Of a stretch of 15,545 nucleotides of DNA, positions 7,085 through 14,526 are shown piece after piece. The DNA comes from DATAEU01 sp046724395 (GTDB lineage: Bacteria > Actinomycetota > UBA4738 > HRBIN12). The DNA is taken from contig JBKOWM010000037.1 in the NCBI GenBank assembly GCA_046724395.1, positions 1 to 15,545 on the forward strand. The letters run 5' to 3'. Both the position numbers and the translations under genes were made by a program. The notes under the pieces were generated by a model. That model saw only the letters and a list, made by a program, of their open reading frames with translations. It searched no databases and was not told the DNA's origin. The number at the start of each line of letters is the position of its first letter. Positions within the stretch are counted from its first letter, which is position 1.

Positions 7085-9511
7085 ATGGCAGTCACGGAGA
7101 AGGCCGTCGGGCGTCCCGTCCTGCGCAAGGAGGATCCCGAGTTCCTGACGGGAAGGGCTCGGTACACCGACGATCTCTCGGCGCCGGGAACGCTGTGGAT
7201 GGCGATGGTCCGCAGCCCGTTCGCGCACGCGAGGGTCCGTTCGGTGGATCTCTCGAAAGCCAAGGCCATGAAGGACGTCGTCGCCGCCTTCGCGGGTCGC
7301 GACTTCGAGTGGGTGGGTCCGCTCCTGATGGCGTGGCCGGTCACCGAGGACATCAACAACCCTCACCACTACCCGCTGGCCTCGGACAAGGCTCGCTACG
7401 CGGGAGACGGAGTAGCCGTGGTGGTGGCCGAGTCGCGCGCCGCGGCGGCCGACGCCGCCGAGGTCGTTGACGTGGACTACGAGCCGCTGCCGGCGGTGGC
7501 CGACGTCGAGTCGGCCCTGGCGGAGGGTGCGCCGCTGGTGCACGAGGAGTTCGACACCAACCGAAGCTACAGCTGGAAGCTCACGAACGGTGATGTCGAG
7601 AAGGTGTTCGCCGACGCACCCGTGATCGTCAGGGAGCGTTACCGGGTGCAGCGCCAGGTGCCCAACGCGATGGAGCCGCGATCGATCCTGGTAGAGCCCA
7701 ATGCCGCATCCGGTCAGTTCACGATGTGGACGTCCAGCCAGATCCCGCACATCGTGCGCACGGCAATGGCGATCGCGACGGGGGTCCCGGAATCCAAGCT
7801 CAGGATCATCGCGCCGCGGGTCGGCGGAGGGTTCGGCTCGAAGCTCCAGGTGTATCCCGAGGAGGCGCTGGCGCTCGAGCTCGCGAAGAGGATCGGTCGC
7901 CCGATCAAGTGGACGGAGTCTCGATCCGAGGGCTATCTGGCGACGCACCACGGTCGAGACCAGGTCCAGGTGATGGAGCTTGCGGCGGACGAAGCGGGCA
8001 GGATCCTCGGCTACCGAGCCCATGTCCTTGCCAACATGGGCGCGTACCTGCGGATCATCGCGCCCGGGACGCCCGTGCTCGGCGGGTTCCTGTATTGCGG
8101 GTGCTACGGGGGGCAGGCGTACCACATCGAGATCACGGGTGTCTTCACCAACACGACGCCGGTCGACGCGTATCGTGGGGCGGGCCGGCCGGAGGCGACG
8201 AACGCGATCGAACGGGCGATCGATGCGCTCGCCCGGCGCGTCGGGAAGGACCCCGTCGAGGTTCGCCGGCTGAACTTCATGCCTCCCTTCTCCGAGCCAA
8301 CCCCTTCGGTCGGTGGCCTCACGATCGATTCCGGGAACTACACCGGCACGCTCGACAAGGCGTTGGAGCTCTTCGACTACGAACAGGCGCGCAAGGAGCA
8401 GCAGGCCCGTCGCGAGAGCGGCGACGTCAAACAGGTTGGGATCGGCTTTTCCACGTACCTCGAGAACTGCGGATGGGGCCCATCGAAAGTGATCGGTGGT
8501 GTCCTCAGGTACGCCGGCGGTGGCTGGGAGGCGGCCACGATTCGCTGTCACCCGACGGGGAAGGTCGTCGTCGTCGTCGGTACGACCCCGCACGGACAGG
8601 GCAACGAGACGACGTTCGCGCAGATCGTCTCCGATGCCCTCGGAGTCCCCGTCGACGACGTGGAGGTCCTCTTCGGCGACACCGACATCGCGCCGAGCGG
8701 CTGGGATACGTACGGTAGCCGGAGCGCAGCGGTCGGCACACCCGCCGTTCACCGGGCGGCACGCAAGGTGATCGACAAGGCGAGGAAGATCGCGGCGCAC
8801 GAGCTCGAGGTGGCGGCGAGCGACCTCGAGTACGACGCGGGTGCGTTCTTCGTGAGGGGCGTCCCCGCCGTGAGGAAGACGATCCCGGAGATTGCGTTCT
8901 CGGCTTGGAGAGGCCACAACATGCCGGACGGCGTGGAGCCCGGCCTCGAGGAGTCCGCGTTCTTCGACCCGCACAACCTCGTCTTCCCCTTCGGAGCACA
9001 CATCTGCGCGGTCGAGGTCGATACCGAGACCGGCAACGTCGAGGTGACCAAGTACATCGCGGTGGACGATGTGGGGCCGATCGTCAACCCTCAGATCGTC
9101 GACGGCCAGATCGTCGGCGGAGTCGTGCAAGGGATCGCGGAGGCCCTGTTCGAGGAGGCGGTCTACGACGAGAACGCTCAATTGATGAGTTCGAACATGA
9201 GCTCGTACGCCGTCCCCGCGGCCTCCGAGGTGCCCCCGATCGTGACGGGGACCCACGTCACGCCCTCGACGACGAACGAGCTCGGCATCAAGGGTGTGGG
9301 TGAGACGGGGACGATCGCGTCGCCGCCGGCAGTCCTGAACGCGGTTGTGGACGCGTTGTCGTATCTCGGTGTCACGCATATCGAGCGGCCCGCGACCCCC
9401 GAGAACGTCTGGAGAGCGATCCGGCGAGCGCGGGGTTCGGGAGGTGGACCAGGCGCGAGTGGAGGAAGCGAGCGGCGGACCGGCGGGACGAGCAGAGGGG
9501 GTCCGGCATGA
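7085..9511 (+). CDS. CoxL-like molybdopterin (catalytic) subunit, form II type
   Basis: The 808-residue catalytic subunit of the CoxSLM-like enzyme, full length for the family. The order is aldehyde-oxidase a/b hammerhead domain (about 15-135), first Moco domain with GGGFGSK (247-253), the active-site loop AYRGAGR (362-368), HGQGNET (503-509; Q505 at the conserved Moco-contacting Gln), and the catalytic base E740 in GVGETG. The loop decides the name: true (form I) CO dehydrogenases have AYxCSFR with the Cu-binding Cys, and that Cys is absent here. The substrate is therefore more likely an aldehyde or heterocycle. The ATG at 7085 follows AGGGGGGG at 8-15 nt. The last 25 residues are a Gly/Ser/Arg-rich tail not usual for CoxL. 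It overlaps the FAD-subunit gene by 4 nt (ATGA). Confidence 0.94.
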   Translation: MAVTEKAVGRPVLRKEDPEFLTGRARYTDDLSAPGTLWMAMVRSPFAHARVRSVDLSKAKAMKDVVAAFAGRDFEWVGPLLMAWPVTEDINNPHHYPLASDKARYAGDGVAVVVAESRAAAADAAEVVDVDYEPLPAVADVESALAEGAPLVHEEFDTNRSYSWKLTNGDVEKVFADAPVIVRERYRVQRQVPNAMEPRSILVEPNAASGQFTMWTSSQIPHIVRTAMAIATGVPESKLRIIAPRVGGGFGSKLQVYPEEALALELAKRIGRPIKWTESRSEGYLATHHGRDQVQVMELAADEAGRILGYRAHVLANMGAYLRIIAPGTPVLGGFLYCGCYGGQAYHIEITGVFTNTTPVDAYRGAGRPEATNAIERAIDALARRVGKDPVEVRRLNFMPPFSEPTPSVGGLTIDSGNYTGTLDKALELFDYEQARKEQQARRESGDVKQVGIGFSTYLENCGWGPSKVIGGVLRYAGGGWEAATIRCHPTGKVVVVVGTTPHGQGNETTFAQIVSDALGVPVDDVEVLFGDTDIAPSGWDTYGSRSAAVGTPAVHRAARKVIDKARKIAAHELEVAASDLEYDAGAFFVRGVPAVRKTIPEIAFSAWRGHNMPDGVEPGLEESAFFDPHNLVFPFGAHICAVEVDTETGNVEVTKYIAVDDVGPIVNPQIVDGQIVGGVVQGIAEALFEEAVYDENAQLMSSNMSSYAVPAASEVPPIVTGTHVTPSTTNELGIKGVGETGTIASPPAVLNAVVDALSYLGVTHIERPATPENVWRAIRRARGSGGGPGASGGSERRTGGTSRGGPA

Positions 9512-10338
9512 TCCCGGCGCCGTTCGACTACGCACGCGCGCAGAGCGTCGACCAGGCGATCGAGATCCTGTCCACGAACGAGGACGCGAAGATCCTCGCC
9601 GGCGGTCACTCGCTCCTGCCGCTGATGCGGCTCCGGTTGGCGCGTCCGTCGATGCTGGTGGACATCGCGCGGATTCGAGAGCTTTCGTACATCCGTCAGG
9701 CGGACGACGAGATCGCGATCGGAGCGCTCACGCGGCATCACGACGTCGCGAACAGCGACGTCCTGCGGGAGCTGTGCCCGATCGTTCCCTTCGCGGCCGC
9801 GCAGATCGGTGATCCGCAGGTCCGTCACATCGGGACGATCGGCGGCTCGGTCGCGCACGCCGACCCGGCCTCCGACATGCCGACGGTGCTGCTCGCACTC
9901 GGCGCGACGATGACGGTACGTGGACCGGGTGACACGTCCCGGAACGTCCCCGCCGCCGACTTCTTCAAGGGGCTGTTCGAGCCGGACCTCGCGCCGAACG
10001 ACGTCCTGGCCGAGATCCGCGTGCCGGTCACGAGGGGCCGAGGTTGGAGCTACATCAAATTCGCCCGCCGTGCACAGGACTGGGCAGTCGTCGGTGTGGC
10101 CGCGCTCGCGGCGAACGGGACCGGCCCAGCGGTCTCGCTCGCGAACATGGGGGATCGTCCGTTGCGTGCATCGGCCGTGGAGCAGGCGCTCGGAGGCGGC
10201 GCGGATCCCGCAGCGGCCGCGCAGCACGCCGACGAGGGAACGAGCCCGCCCAGCGACACGTTCGGCAGCGCCGAGTACCGCCGCGACCTCGCGAAAGTGC
10301 TCGTGCGCCGCGCGGTGGAGGAGGCGATGCGCCACTAG
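9508..10338 (+). CDS. CoxM-like FAD-binding subunit
   Basis: The 276-residue flavoprotein subunit that completes the heterotrimer by receiving electrons from the CoxS-like clusters and passing them to an acceptor. FAD-binding motifs are AGGHSLLP at 31-38 and TIGGSVAHADPASD at 110-123, the two pyrophosphate-contacting loops of the FAD_binding_5 domain, followed by the small C-terminal CO_deh_flav_C domain (about 175-270, RGRGWSYIKFARRAQDWAVVGVAA). The start ATG at 9508 overlaps the stop of the CoxL-like gene in ATGA and is preceded by GAGGGGG, so translation is coupled. It is the last gene of the operon; a convergent gene ends only 10 nt away. No accessory genes for cofactor insertion (XdhC/CoxF-like, MobA-like, CoxD ATPase) follow within the window. 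Confidence 0.94.
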   Translation: MIPAPFDYARAQSVDQAIEILSTNEDAKILAGGHSLLPLMRLRLARPSMLVDIARIRELSYIRQADDEIAIGALTRHHDVANSDVLRELCPIVPFAAAQIGDPQVRHIGTIGGSVAHADPASDMPTVLLALGATMTVRGPGDTSRNVPAADFFKGLFEPDLAPNDVLAEIRVPVTRGRGWSYIKFARRAQDWAVVGVAALAANGTGPAVSLANMGDRPLRASAVEQALGGGADPAAAAQHADEGTSPPSDTFGSAEYRRDLAKVLVRRAVEEAMRH

Positions 10339-10348
10339 GCCGGCGGAA

Positions 10349-10705
10349 TCATCGCTGGGCAGCCGCGGCGTCGAGTTCCTGTAGCAGCCTGTAGGCGGCT
10401 CGCTCAACCTCTTTATGCCGCCATTCAGCGGCCCGGTAGAGGCACGCAATCAACCCGCTTCGATGAAGACGCCGGAAGTCACCGTAAACGAAGGCGTATC
10501 GTGCCTTCGTCATGTCGGCGGTGCCATCCGTCAGCCCCAGAAACCAGCCCGAATAGTCCTGCCACGAGTGCTCCTTCAGGAAGGCATTCTCGGACGCCGC
10601 CTTCGGCTGAACGTCACCCCAGTTGCTGGTCAGCACGTATCGCTTCGCTTTGATGAGCTTGCGAGCCTGGGCCACTCCGCTCTTGTTGACGGTATATGAA
10701 GCCAT
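10349..10705 (-). CDS. Conserved hypothetical protein, 118 aa
   Basis: A family I have seen as an uncharacterised actinobacterial protein but cannot assign a function to. The body has MASYTVNKSGVAQARKLI at the start, the aromatic block ENAFLKEHSWQDYSGWFLGL, then TKARYAFVYGDFRRLHRSGLIACLYRAAEWRHKEVERAA and a helical end. Trp, Tyr and His are unusually frequent, suggesting a compact helical protein with a ligand pocket. There is no signal peptide or membrane segment. I chose ATG at 10705 because the family appears to start MASYTV; the in-frame ATG at 10717 adds MSQC and is equally possible, as neither has a strong ribosome binding site. It is convergent with the molybdenum-hydroxylase operon, with 10 nt between stops. 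Confidence 0.75.
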   Translation of the reverse strand: MASYTVNKSGVAQARKLIKAKRYVLTSNWGDVQPKAASENAFLKEHSWQDYSGWFLGLTDGTADMTKARYAFVYGDFRRLHRSGLIACLYRAAEWRHKEVERAAYRLLQELDAAAAQR

Positions 10706-10823
10706 GCACTGACTCATACCCGCGTTCAGGCTCCGAATGCCGCGCTTTGGCCTAACCGCCGAGAGATGGACCGTGGTCTGTGAACCAGATTCGAGGACGT
10801 CGTCGCCGTACTATCGTCGTTGT

Positions 10824-11189
10824 GTGACACCGGATACATCGGGATCGTCGACTCCGAGGGGCCATCCTCCGAACCTCGGCGACCCGGATGAGACCCTCCG
10901 TTTTCCGGGATACACAGAGCACATCGTCGAGATCGGTGACATCACGGTTGCAAGGGTGATCCAGGAGCCCGGGTGGCTCTACTCACGCGACATGGCGACC
11001 GTCGAGGAGGGTCCGTGGTGCGAGGCGCACCATGTCGGCGTCACGATCTCCGGAAGACACGGCGCGGTTCTCCGAAACGGGCCCAGGCTCGAATACGGGC
11101 CGGACGACGTCTACGACATCCCGCCCGGGCACGACGGCTACACAATCGGGGATGAACCGGCGGTGATGATCGAGTGGTCCGGCCCATAG
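10824..11189 (+). CDS. Cupin-like domain protein, probably the N-terminal half of a split cyclase gene
   Basis: About 121 residues ending in a cupin-type barrel: VEIGDITVARVIQEPGW, then EAHHVGVTISGRHGAVLRNG, then YGPDDVYDIPPGHDGYTIGDEPAVMIEW, the last being the canonical second cupin motif (G-D-x-x-x-I-P-P-G-H). The start is uncertain: GTG at 10824 follows a TACTAT -10-like element (10809-10814), while ATG at 10737 opens the same frame but adds composition unlike protein. The frame ends at a TAG (11187-11189). The very same frame then continues without another stop through 11 codons into the start of the cyclase domain. In actinobacterial relatives that I recall, this cupin type is fused to a class III cyclase, so this is probably the 5' half of a gene interrupted by a nonsense codon. 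Confidence 0.65.
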   Translation: MTPDTSGSSTPRGHPPNLGDPDETLRFPGYTEHIVEIGDITVARVIQEPGWLYSRDMATVEEGPWCEAHHVGVTISGRHGAVLRNGPRLEYGPDDVYDIPPGHDGYTIGDEPAVMIEWSGP

Positions 11190-11222
11190 ACGTTCGGAGG
11201 ACGCTCGTCGTCTCGGAACCGC

Positions 11223-11701
11223 GTGCTCGCCACGCTGCTGTTCACGGATCTCGTCGCCTCGACACAGACGGCGACGCGGGTCGGCGACCAAGCCTGGAGA
11301 GACCTGCTGTCCCGTCACTACGAGTCCAACCGCGCCGTCCTCGAGCGCCACGGAGGCCGAGAGATCGAGACGACGGGCGACGGGATGCTCGCGACGTTCT
11401 CCGCTCCCGCAACCGCCGTTCGCTGCGCGGGTGAGCTGAGGTCCGTGGCGATGAACGACGGCCTCCACGTCCGCGTCGGGTCCACCTCGGCGAGGTCGAG
11501 CTCATCGGTGGTCGCGTCCGGGGGCTCGCGGTGCACGAGGCCGCCCGCATCATGGCCGCGGCCGCGCCCGACGAGATCCTGGTCTCCGAGCTCGTCCGAT
11601 CCTTCGGTGCCGCGAGCGGCCTCAGCTTCGAGGACCGAGGCGCGCACGAGCTGAGGGGGTTCCAGGAACCGCGCCTGCTGTTCGCGCTCGGCGGAGGCTG
11701 A
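11223..11701 (+). pseudogene. Class III adenylate/guanylate cyclase domain, frameshifted
   Basis: The translation opens VLATLLFTDLVASTQTA, the first strand of class III nucleotide cyclases with metal-binding D9, and continues to EIETTGDGMLATF with the second metal Asp D53. The residue that normally is the base-selecting Lys (KTTGD) is Glu49 here. After RVG, at about 11480, the frame breaks. Moving to the +1-shifted frame restores family sequence: HLGEVELIGG, RVRGLAVHEAARIMAAAAP, DEILVSELVRSFG, LSFEDRGAHELRGF, ending with TGA at 11699-11701. One missing base explains the break. Without it the product would stop early at 11654 with a nonsense tail. The GTG at 11223 has no ribosome binding site at useful distance; GGAGG lies 22 nt away. 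This fits a once-continuous fusion with the upstream cupin. Either a decayed gene or sequence error. Confidence 0.75.
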
Positions 11702-11703
11702 GC

Positions 11704-12166
11704 TCACCTCAGCACGCGACCCCGCAGGATGATCCGGGACGGGTCCGGAGCGCATCCGGCTCCAAGAGCGGATCGACATCGAAGGCCACGATGTCCGCGA
11801 GGGTGCCCCCTCCTCGATCAGCGGCACGCCAGGGAACGTTCGCGCCACCCACGACGCCGCGCCGACGGCGGCACGGACCGGAAAGCCCCGCTGCGAGGAG
11901 CCCTCGCACCTCGGCGGCCACATTGCCGAACGGCGGGGAGTCCGTCCCCGACGAGAATCCTGACTCCCGCGCCGTTCGTAGCGCGGATGAGCGCCGGGTG
12001 GCCGTTCGTTCCTTCCTTCAGTAAGCGACCGGCTGGCTGCGAGAGATCCCGTTCGGCATGCCATCTGCTGGAACGCCCTCAACGTCGGCACCAACGCGAT
12101 GCCGGCGTCGGCCATGTCTAGCAGCGGAAGCGGCAGATGCAGCCCGTGCTCCAGCGAGTCGACGCC
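11704..12166 (-). pseudogene. Amidohydrolase-family remnant (C-terminal portion, five frame changes)
   Basis: No intact gene is present, but the minus strand spells the C-terminal third of a metal-dependent amidohydrolase if the frame is changed five times. Pieces in order: GVDSLEHGLHLPLPLLDMAD and AGIALVPTLRAFQQM; then AERDLSQPAGRLLKEG and NGHPALIRATNGAGVRILVG; then TDSPPFGNVAAEVRGLLAAG; then VRAAVGAASWVARTF and GVPLIEEG; then TLADIVAFDVDPLLEPDALR; then SRIILRGRVLR and stop at 11706-11704. The ordered metal-site remnants (SLEHG; VGTDSPP) and the end block (GTLADIVAFDVDPL) are classic for the family. Breaks fall near 12061, 11946-11949, 11880, 11805 and 11745, mostly in G/C runs. The N-terminal two-thirds, including the first HxH motif, is absent: the neighbouring amidase stops at 12206. 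Confidence 0.75.
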
Positions 12167-12205
12167 TCCTCGTTCCCGTCGTCGCGACCTCGCTTGAACG
12201 TCTGC

Positions 12206-13594
12206 TCACAGCGGCGGTGACCGGTAGCCACCGATGACGGCTCCCAGCAGCGCCGCGAACGTGATCGCGGTGTCGTCCTCGTACAAGGGTCCGATGACCT
12301 GAATTCCCACCGGAAGCTTCGTCGGCGTGCCGCCGACCGGCGCGGCGACCGCCGGAAGCCCTGGCAACGAAGCATGTGAGACCCAGAAGGCCTGGTCTTT
12401 GTATGGGCGCTTCCCCTCCGGCGTCGCGACGGTCCGCTCCTCGAACTGGCGCGCATCGTGCGGGAAGGCCGGGGTGAAGTTCGTCGGGCAGACGAAGACG
12501 TCGACGCTCCCGAAGTACCCCTCCCACGCGGCCCGCGTATCGACGCGACGGCGCTCGTGTCGGACCAGGTCGAGCAGATCCCCCTCGCCCTCGCCGGTAC
12601 CTTGAAACGCGAAGAAGGCGCGGACGTGAGACCCGAAGGACTCGTACGTGAGCGCGGGATCGACACCTTCAGGCCATCCCTCGACGATCTTCGCGCCGGC
12701 GTGCCCGATCGCGTCGACAGCGTCCGCAAGTGCACCGGCGAGCTCACTCGATACGGGCGCACGATCGTCGTCGATGACGACGCCGACTCGAAAGTCGTTC
12801 AGGCTGCGGTGCCGTGGCGGAGCCAGCGACCACGTGTATGCCTTCGCCTGCGGATCCTCGGGGCCGGCCGTCACGCTCAGCGCGAGCCGCAGGTCGTCGG
12901 CGGAACGCGCGAGCGGTCCGATCGCGGACATGTACGTCATCTCCGTCGCCGGCCGCGAATCGCCCGGCGGACGAAAACCGGTCAGCGGCACGATCCCGAC
13001 GCTCGGCTTCAGCCCGTAGACGCCGCAAAAGCTCGCCGGGATGCGGATCGATCCGACGAGGTCCGAGCCGTATTCCAGGAACGTCATACCAGCGGCAAGC
13101 GCAGCCGCGCCTCCCCCGGTCGAGCCGCCGGGCGTGCGCGTCGCGTCCCACGGGTTGTTCGTGCGTCCGTAGAGATCGTTAGCCGTCTGGCCGAAATCGC
13201 CCAGCATCAAATGGACGTTCGTCTTCCCGATCAAGATGGCGCCAGCGCGCCGCAGGCGGCCCGCTACCGTCGAATCCTCGACGGCGACGAACTCCTTGAA
13301 CGCCGGATTTCCCCACGTGGTGTGCATGCCGGCGACGTCGAAGCTGTCTTTGATCGTCATCGGCACGCCGTGCAGCGGCCCGACCTCATCCCCGCGCTGG
13401 GTCATGACATCCGCCGTGGCGGCCTCCTTCATCGCTGCCCTCGCCCTCAGCTCGACGACCGCGTTCACGGCGGGATTGACGGCATCGATCCGGCTCAGCA
13501 ACGTTTGGGTCAGCTCTCGAGACGAAACCTCCTTCCGCCTTAACATGTCCGCCAGCTCGATCGCGGTCCGGGTCCAGAGCTCGCTCGCGCTCAC
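12206..13594 (-). CDS. Amidase (amidase signature family)
   Basis: A 462-residue amide hydrolase of the amidase signature family with the Ser-cisSer-Lys triad intact: K82 in MTIKDSFD, cis-Ser S158 in PGGSTGG, and nucleophile S182 in GSDLVGSIRIPASFCG. The 24-residue S158-S182 spacing equals that of fatty acid amide hydrolase. Compared with the usual GGSSGG and TDxGGS, this protein has GGSTGG and SDLVGS, so two small positions of the oxyanion region differ. The C-terminus is complete (LPGLPAVAAPVGG, LPVGIQVIGP, then a final helix). The start is GTG at 13594 with GGAGG six nt upstream. It begins 40 nt after arsM on the same strand and could be read from the arsM promoter, but nothing ties it to arsenic. 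Substrate unknown; it is not a GatA, as no GatC/GatB is near. Confidence 0.92.
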   Translation of the reverse strand: MSASELWTRTAIELADMLRRKEVSSRELTQTLLSRIDAVNPAVNAVVELRARAAMKEAATADVMTQRGDEVGPLHGVPMTIKDSFDVAGMHTTWGNPAFKEFVAVEDSTVAGRLRRAGAILIGKTNVHLMLGDFGQTANDLYGRTNNPWDATRTPGGSTGGGAAALAAGMTFLEYGSDLVGSIRIPASFCGVYGLKPSVGIVPLTGFRPPGDSRPATEMTYMSAIGPLARSADDLRLALSVTAGPEDPQAKAYTWSLAPPRHRSLNDFRVGVVIDDDRAPVSSELAGALADAVDAIGHAGAKIVEGWPEGVDPALTYESFGSHVRAFFAFQGTGEGEGDLLDLVRHERRRVDTRAAWEGYFGSVDVFVCPTNFTPAFPHDARQFEERTVATPEGKRPYKDQAFWVSHASLPGLPAVAAPVGGTPTKLPVGIQVIGPLYEDDTAITFAALLGAVIGGYRSPPL

Positions 13595-13634
13595 GTTGCC
13601 TCCACGTCAGGCAGCCGCGGACCTCAGCAGCCAC

Positions 13635-14384
13635 TCACCCGGAGGGCTTCGTCGCCTTGACGATGGCGCCGAACACCTGCTTGGCCTCCTCATGCGTCGG
13701 GGTGATCGAGATGTCACCGAAACCGGCGACGGCCAGCTCCGATTCGTACTCCGCGAACGACAGCGCGCCGGCGATGCAACCGACGTAGCTGCCCCGCTCA
13801 GCTCGCTCGGGCGGTGAAAGTTCGTTGGCGGCCACGACATCGCTTATGCCCAATCGCCCGCCGGGACGAAGGACACGGAACATCTCCCTCATCACCCTGG
13901 GCTTGTCGGTGGAAAGGTTGATCACGCAATTCGAGATGATGATGTCGACGCTCATGTCGGGAAGCGGAACGTCCTCGATGTACCCCCTCACGAACTCGAC
14001 GTTGGTGACGTCGGCCCTCCGAGCGTTCTCGCGCGCGAGCTCGAGCATCTCGCCGGTCATGTCCAGGCCGTAGACGTGTCCCGTGGGCCCCACCCGGCGA
14101 GCCGACAGCAGCACGTCGATCCCGCCGCCCGACCCGAGATCGAGGACGGTCTCGCCTTCCCGCACGTCTGCCACGGCGTTCGGGTTCCCGCATCCCAGGC
14201 TCGCGAGCACCGCCTCGTTCGGCAGGGCTTCGCGCTCCGCGATCCCGTAGTACTTGACGCCGTAGCCGTCCGCGGGATCGCAGCAGCAGGCCGCATCGGT
14301 CGCATCGTCGGCGGCGAACCCTTCCCGGACCGAGCGTGCGGCCGCCGTGTACCGGTCCCGAACCCTCTCCCTGAGCTCACTCAT
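13635..14384 (-). CDS. arsM: Arsenite S-adenosylmethionine methyltransferase
   Basis: A 249-residue cytosolic enzyme that methylates As(III) with SAM to methyl- and dimethylarsenicals. The SAM motif is DLGSGGGIDV (82-91), followed by GLDMTGEML (106-114) and the post-I acidic region. The As-binding cysteines are in place: C153 in SNCVINLS and C203 in YVGCIAGAL correspond to the two essential cysteines of the family, with N-terminal C33-C34-C35 and C65 (SLGCGNP) supplying the others. The ATG at 14384 has an excellent GAGGAGG ribosome binding site; a longer in-frame opening to 14684 runs through repeats and promoter and is rejected. It is divergent from arsR-arsC, with an 18-codon Cys-rich ORF 142 nt upstream on the same strand. 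Expression is presumably released from ArsR by arsenite. Confidence 0.95.
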   Translation of the reverse strand: MSELRERVRDRYTAAARSVREGFAADDATDAACCCDPADGYGVKYYGIAEREALPNEAVLASLGCGNPNAVADVREGETVLDLGSGGGIDVLLSARRVGPTGHVYGLDMTGEMLELARENARRADVTNVEFVRGYIEDVPLPDMSVDIIISNCVINLSTDKPRVMREMFRVLRPGGRLGISDVVAANELSPPERAERGSYVGCIAGALSFAEYESELAVAGFGDISITPTHEEAKQVFGAIVKATKPSG

Positions 14385-14526
14385 TGCTCCTCCTCGGGAT
14401 TCAACTCGCGCCGTCGCGGACATCTTCGGGCGCCGCACGACCAGACGGCTCCCTCGCGCGTGGGACACGGAGCTCGCCCCTTCCTCCCCCGGCGCGGAAG
14501 CCGTCCGGTCAAGACTCCGGCGCTGC

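Noticed and set aside
7028..9535. 835-codon open frame on the minus strand across the CoxL-like gene
   Set aside because: Same reason: a mirror of high-GC third positions, composed mainly of Arg, Asp, His and Val, with no start signal or recognisable fold.
9178..10449. 423-codon minus-strand frame across the CoxM-like gene
   Set aside because: Antisense to a gene with intact FAD motifs; composition is low-complexity and Arg-rich.
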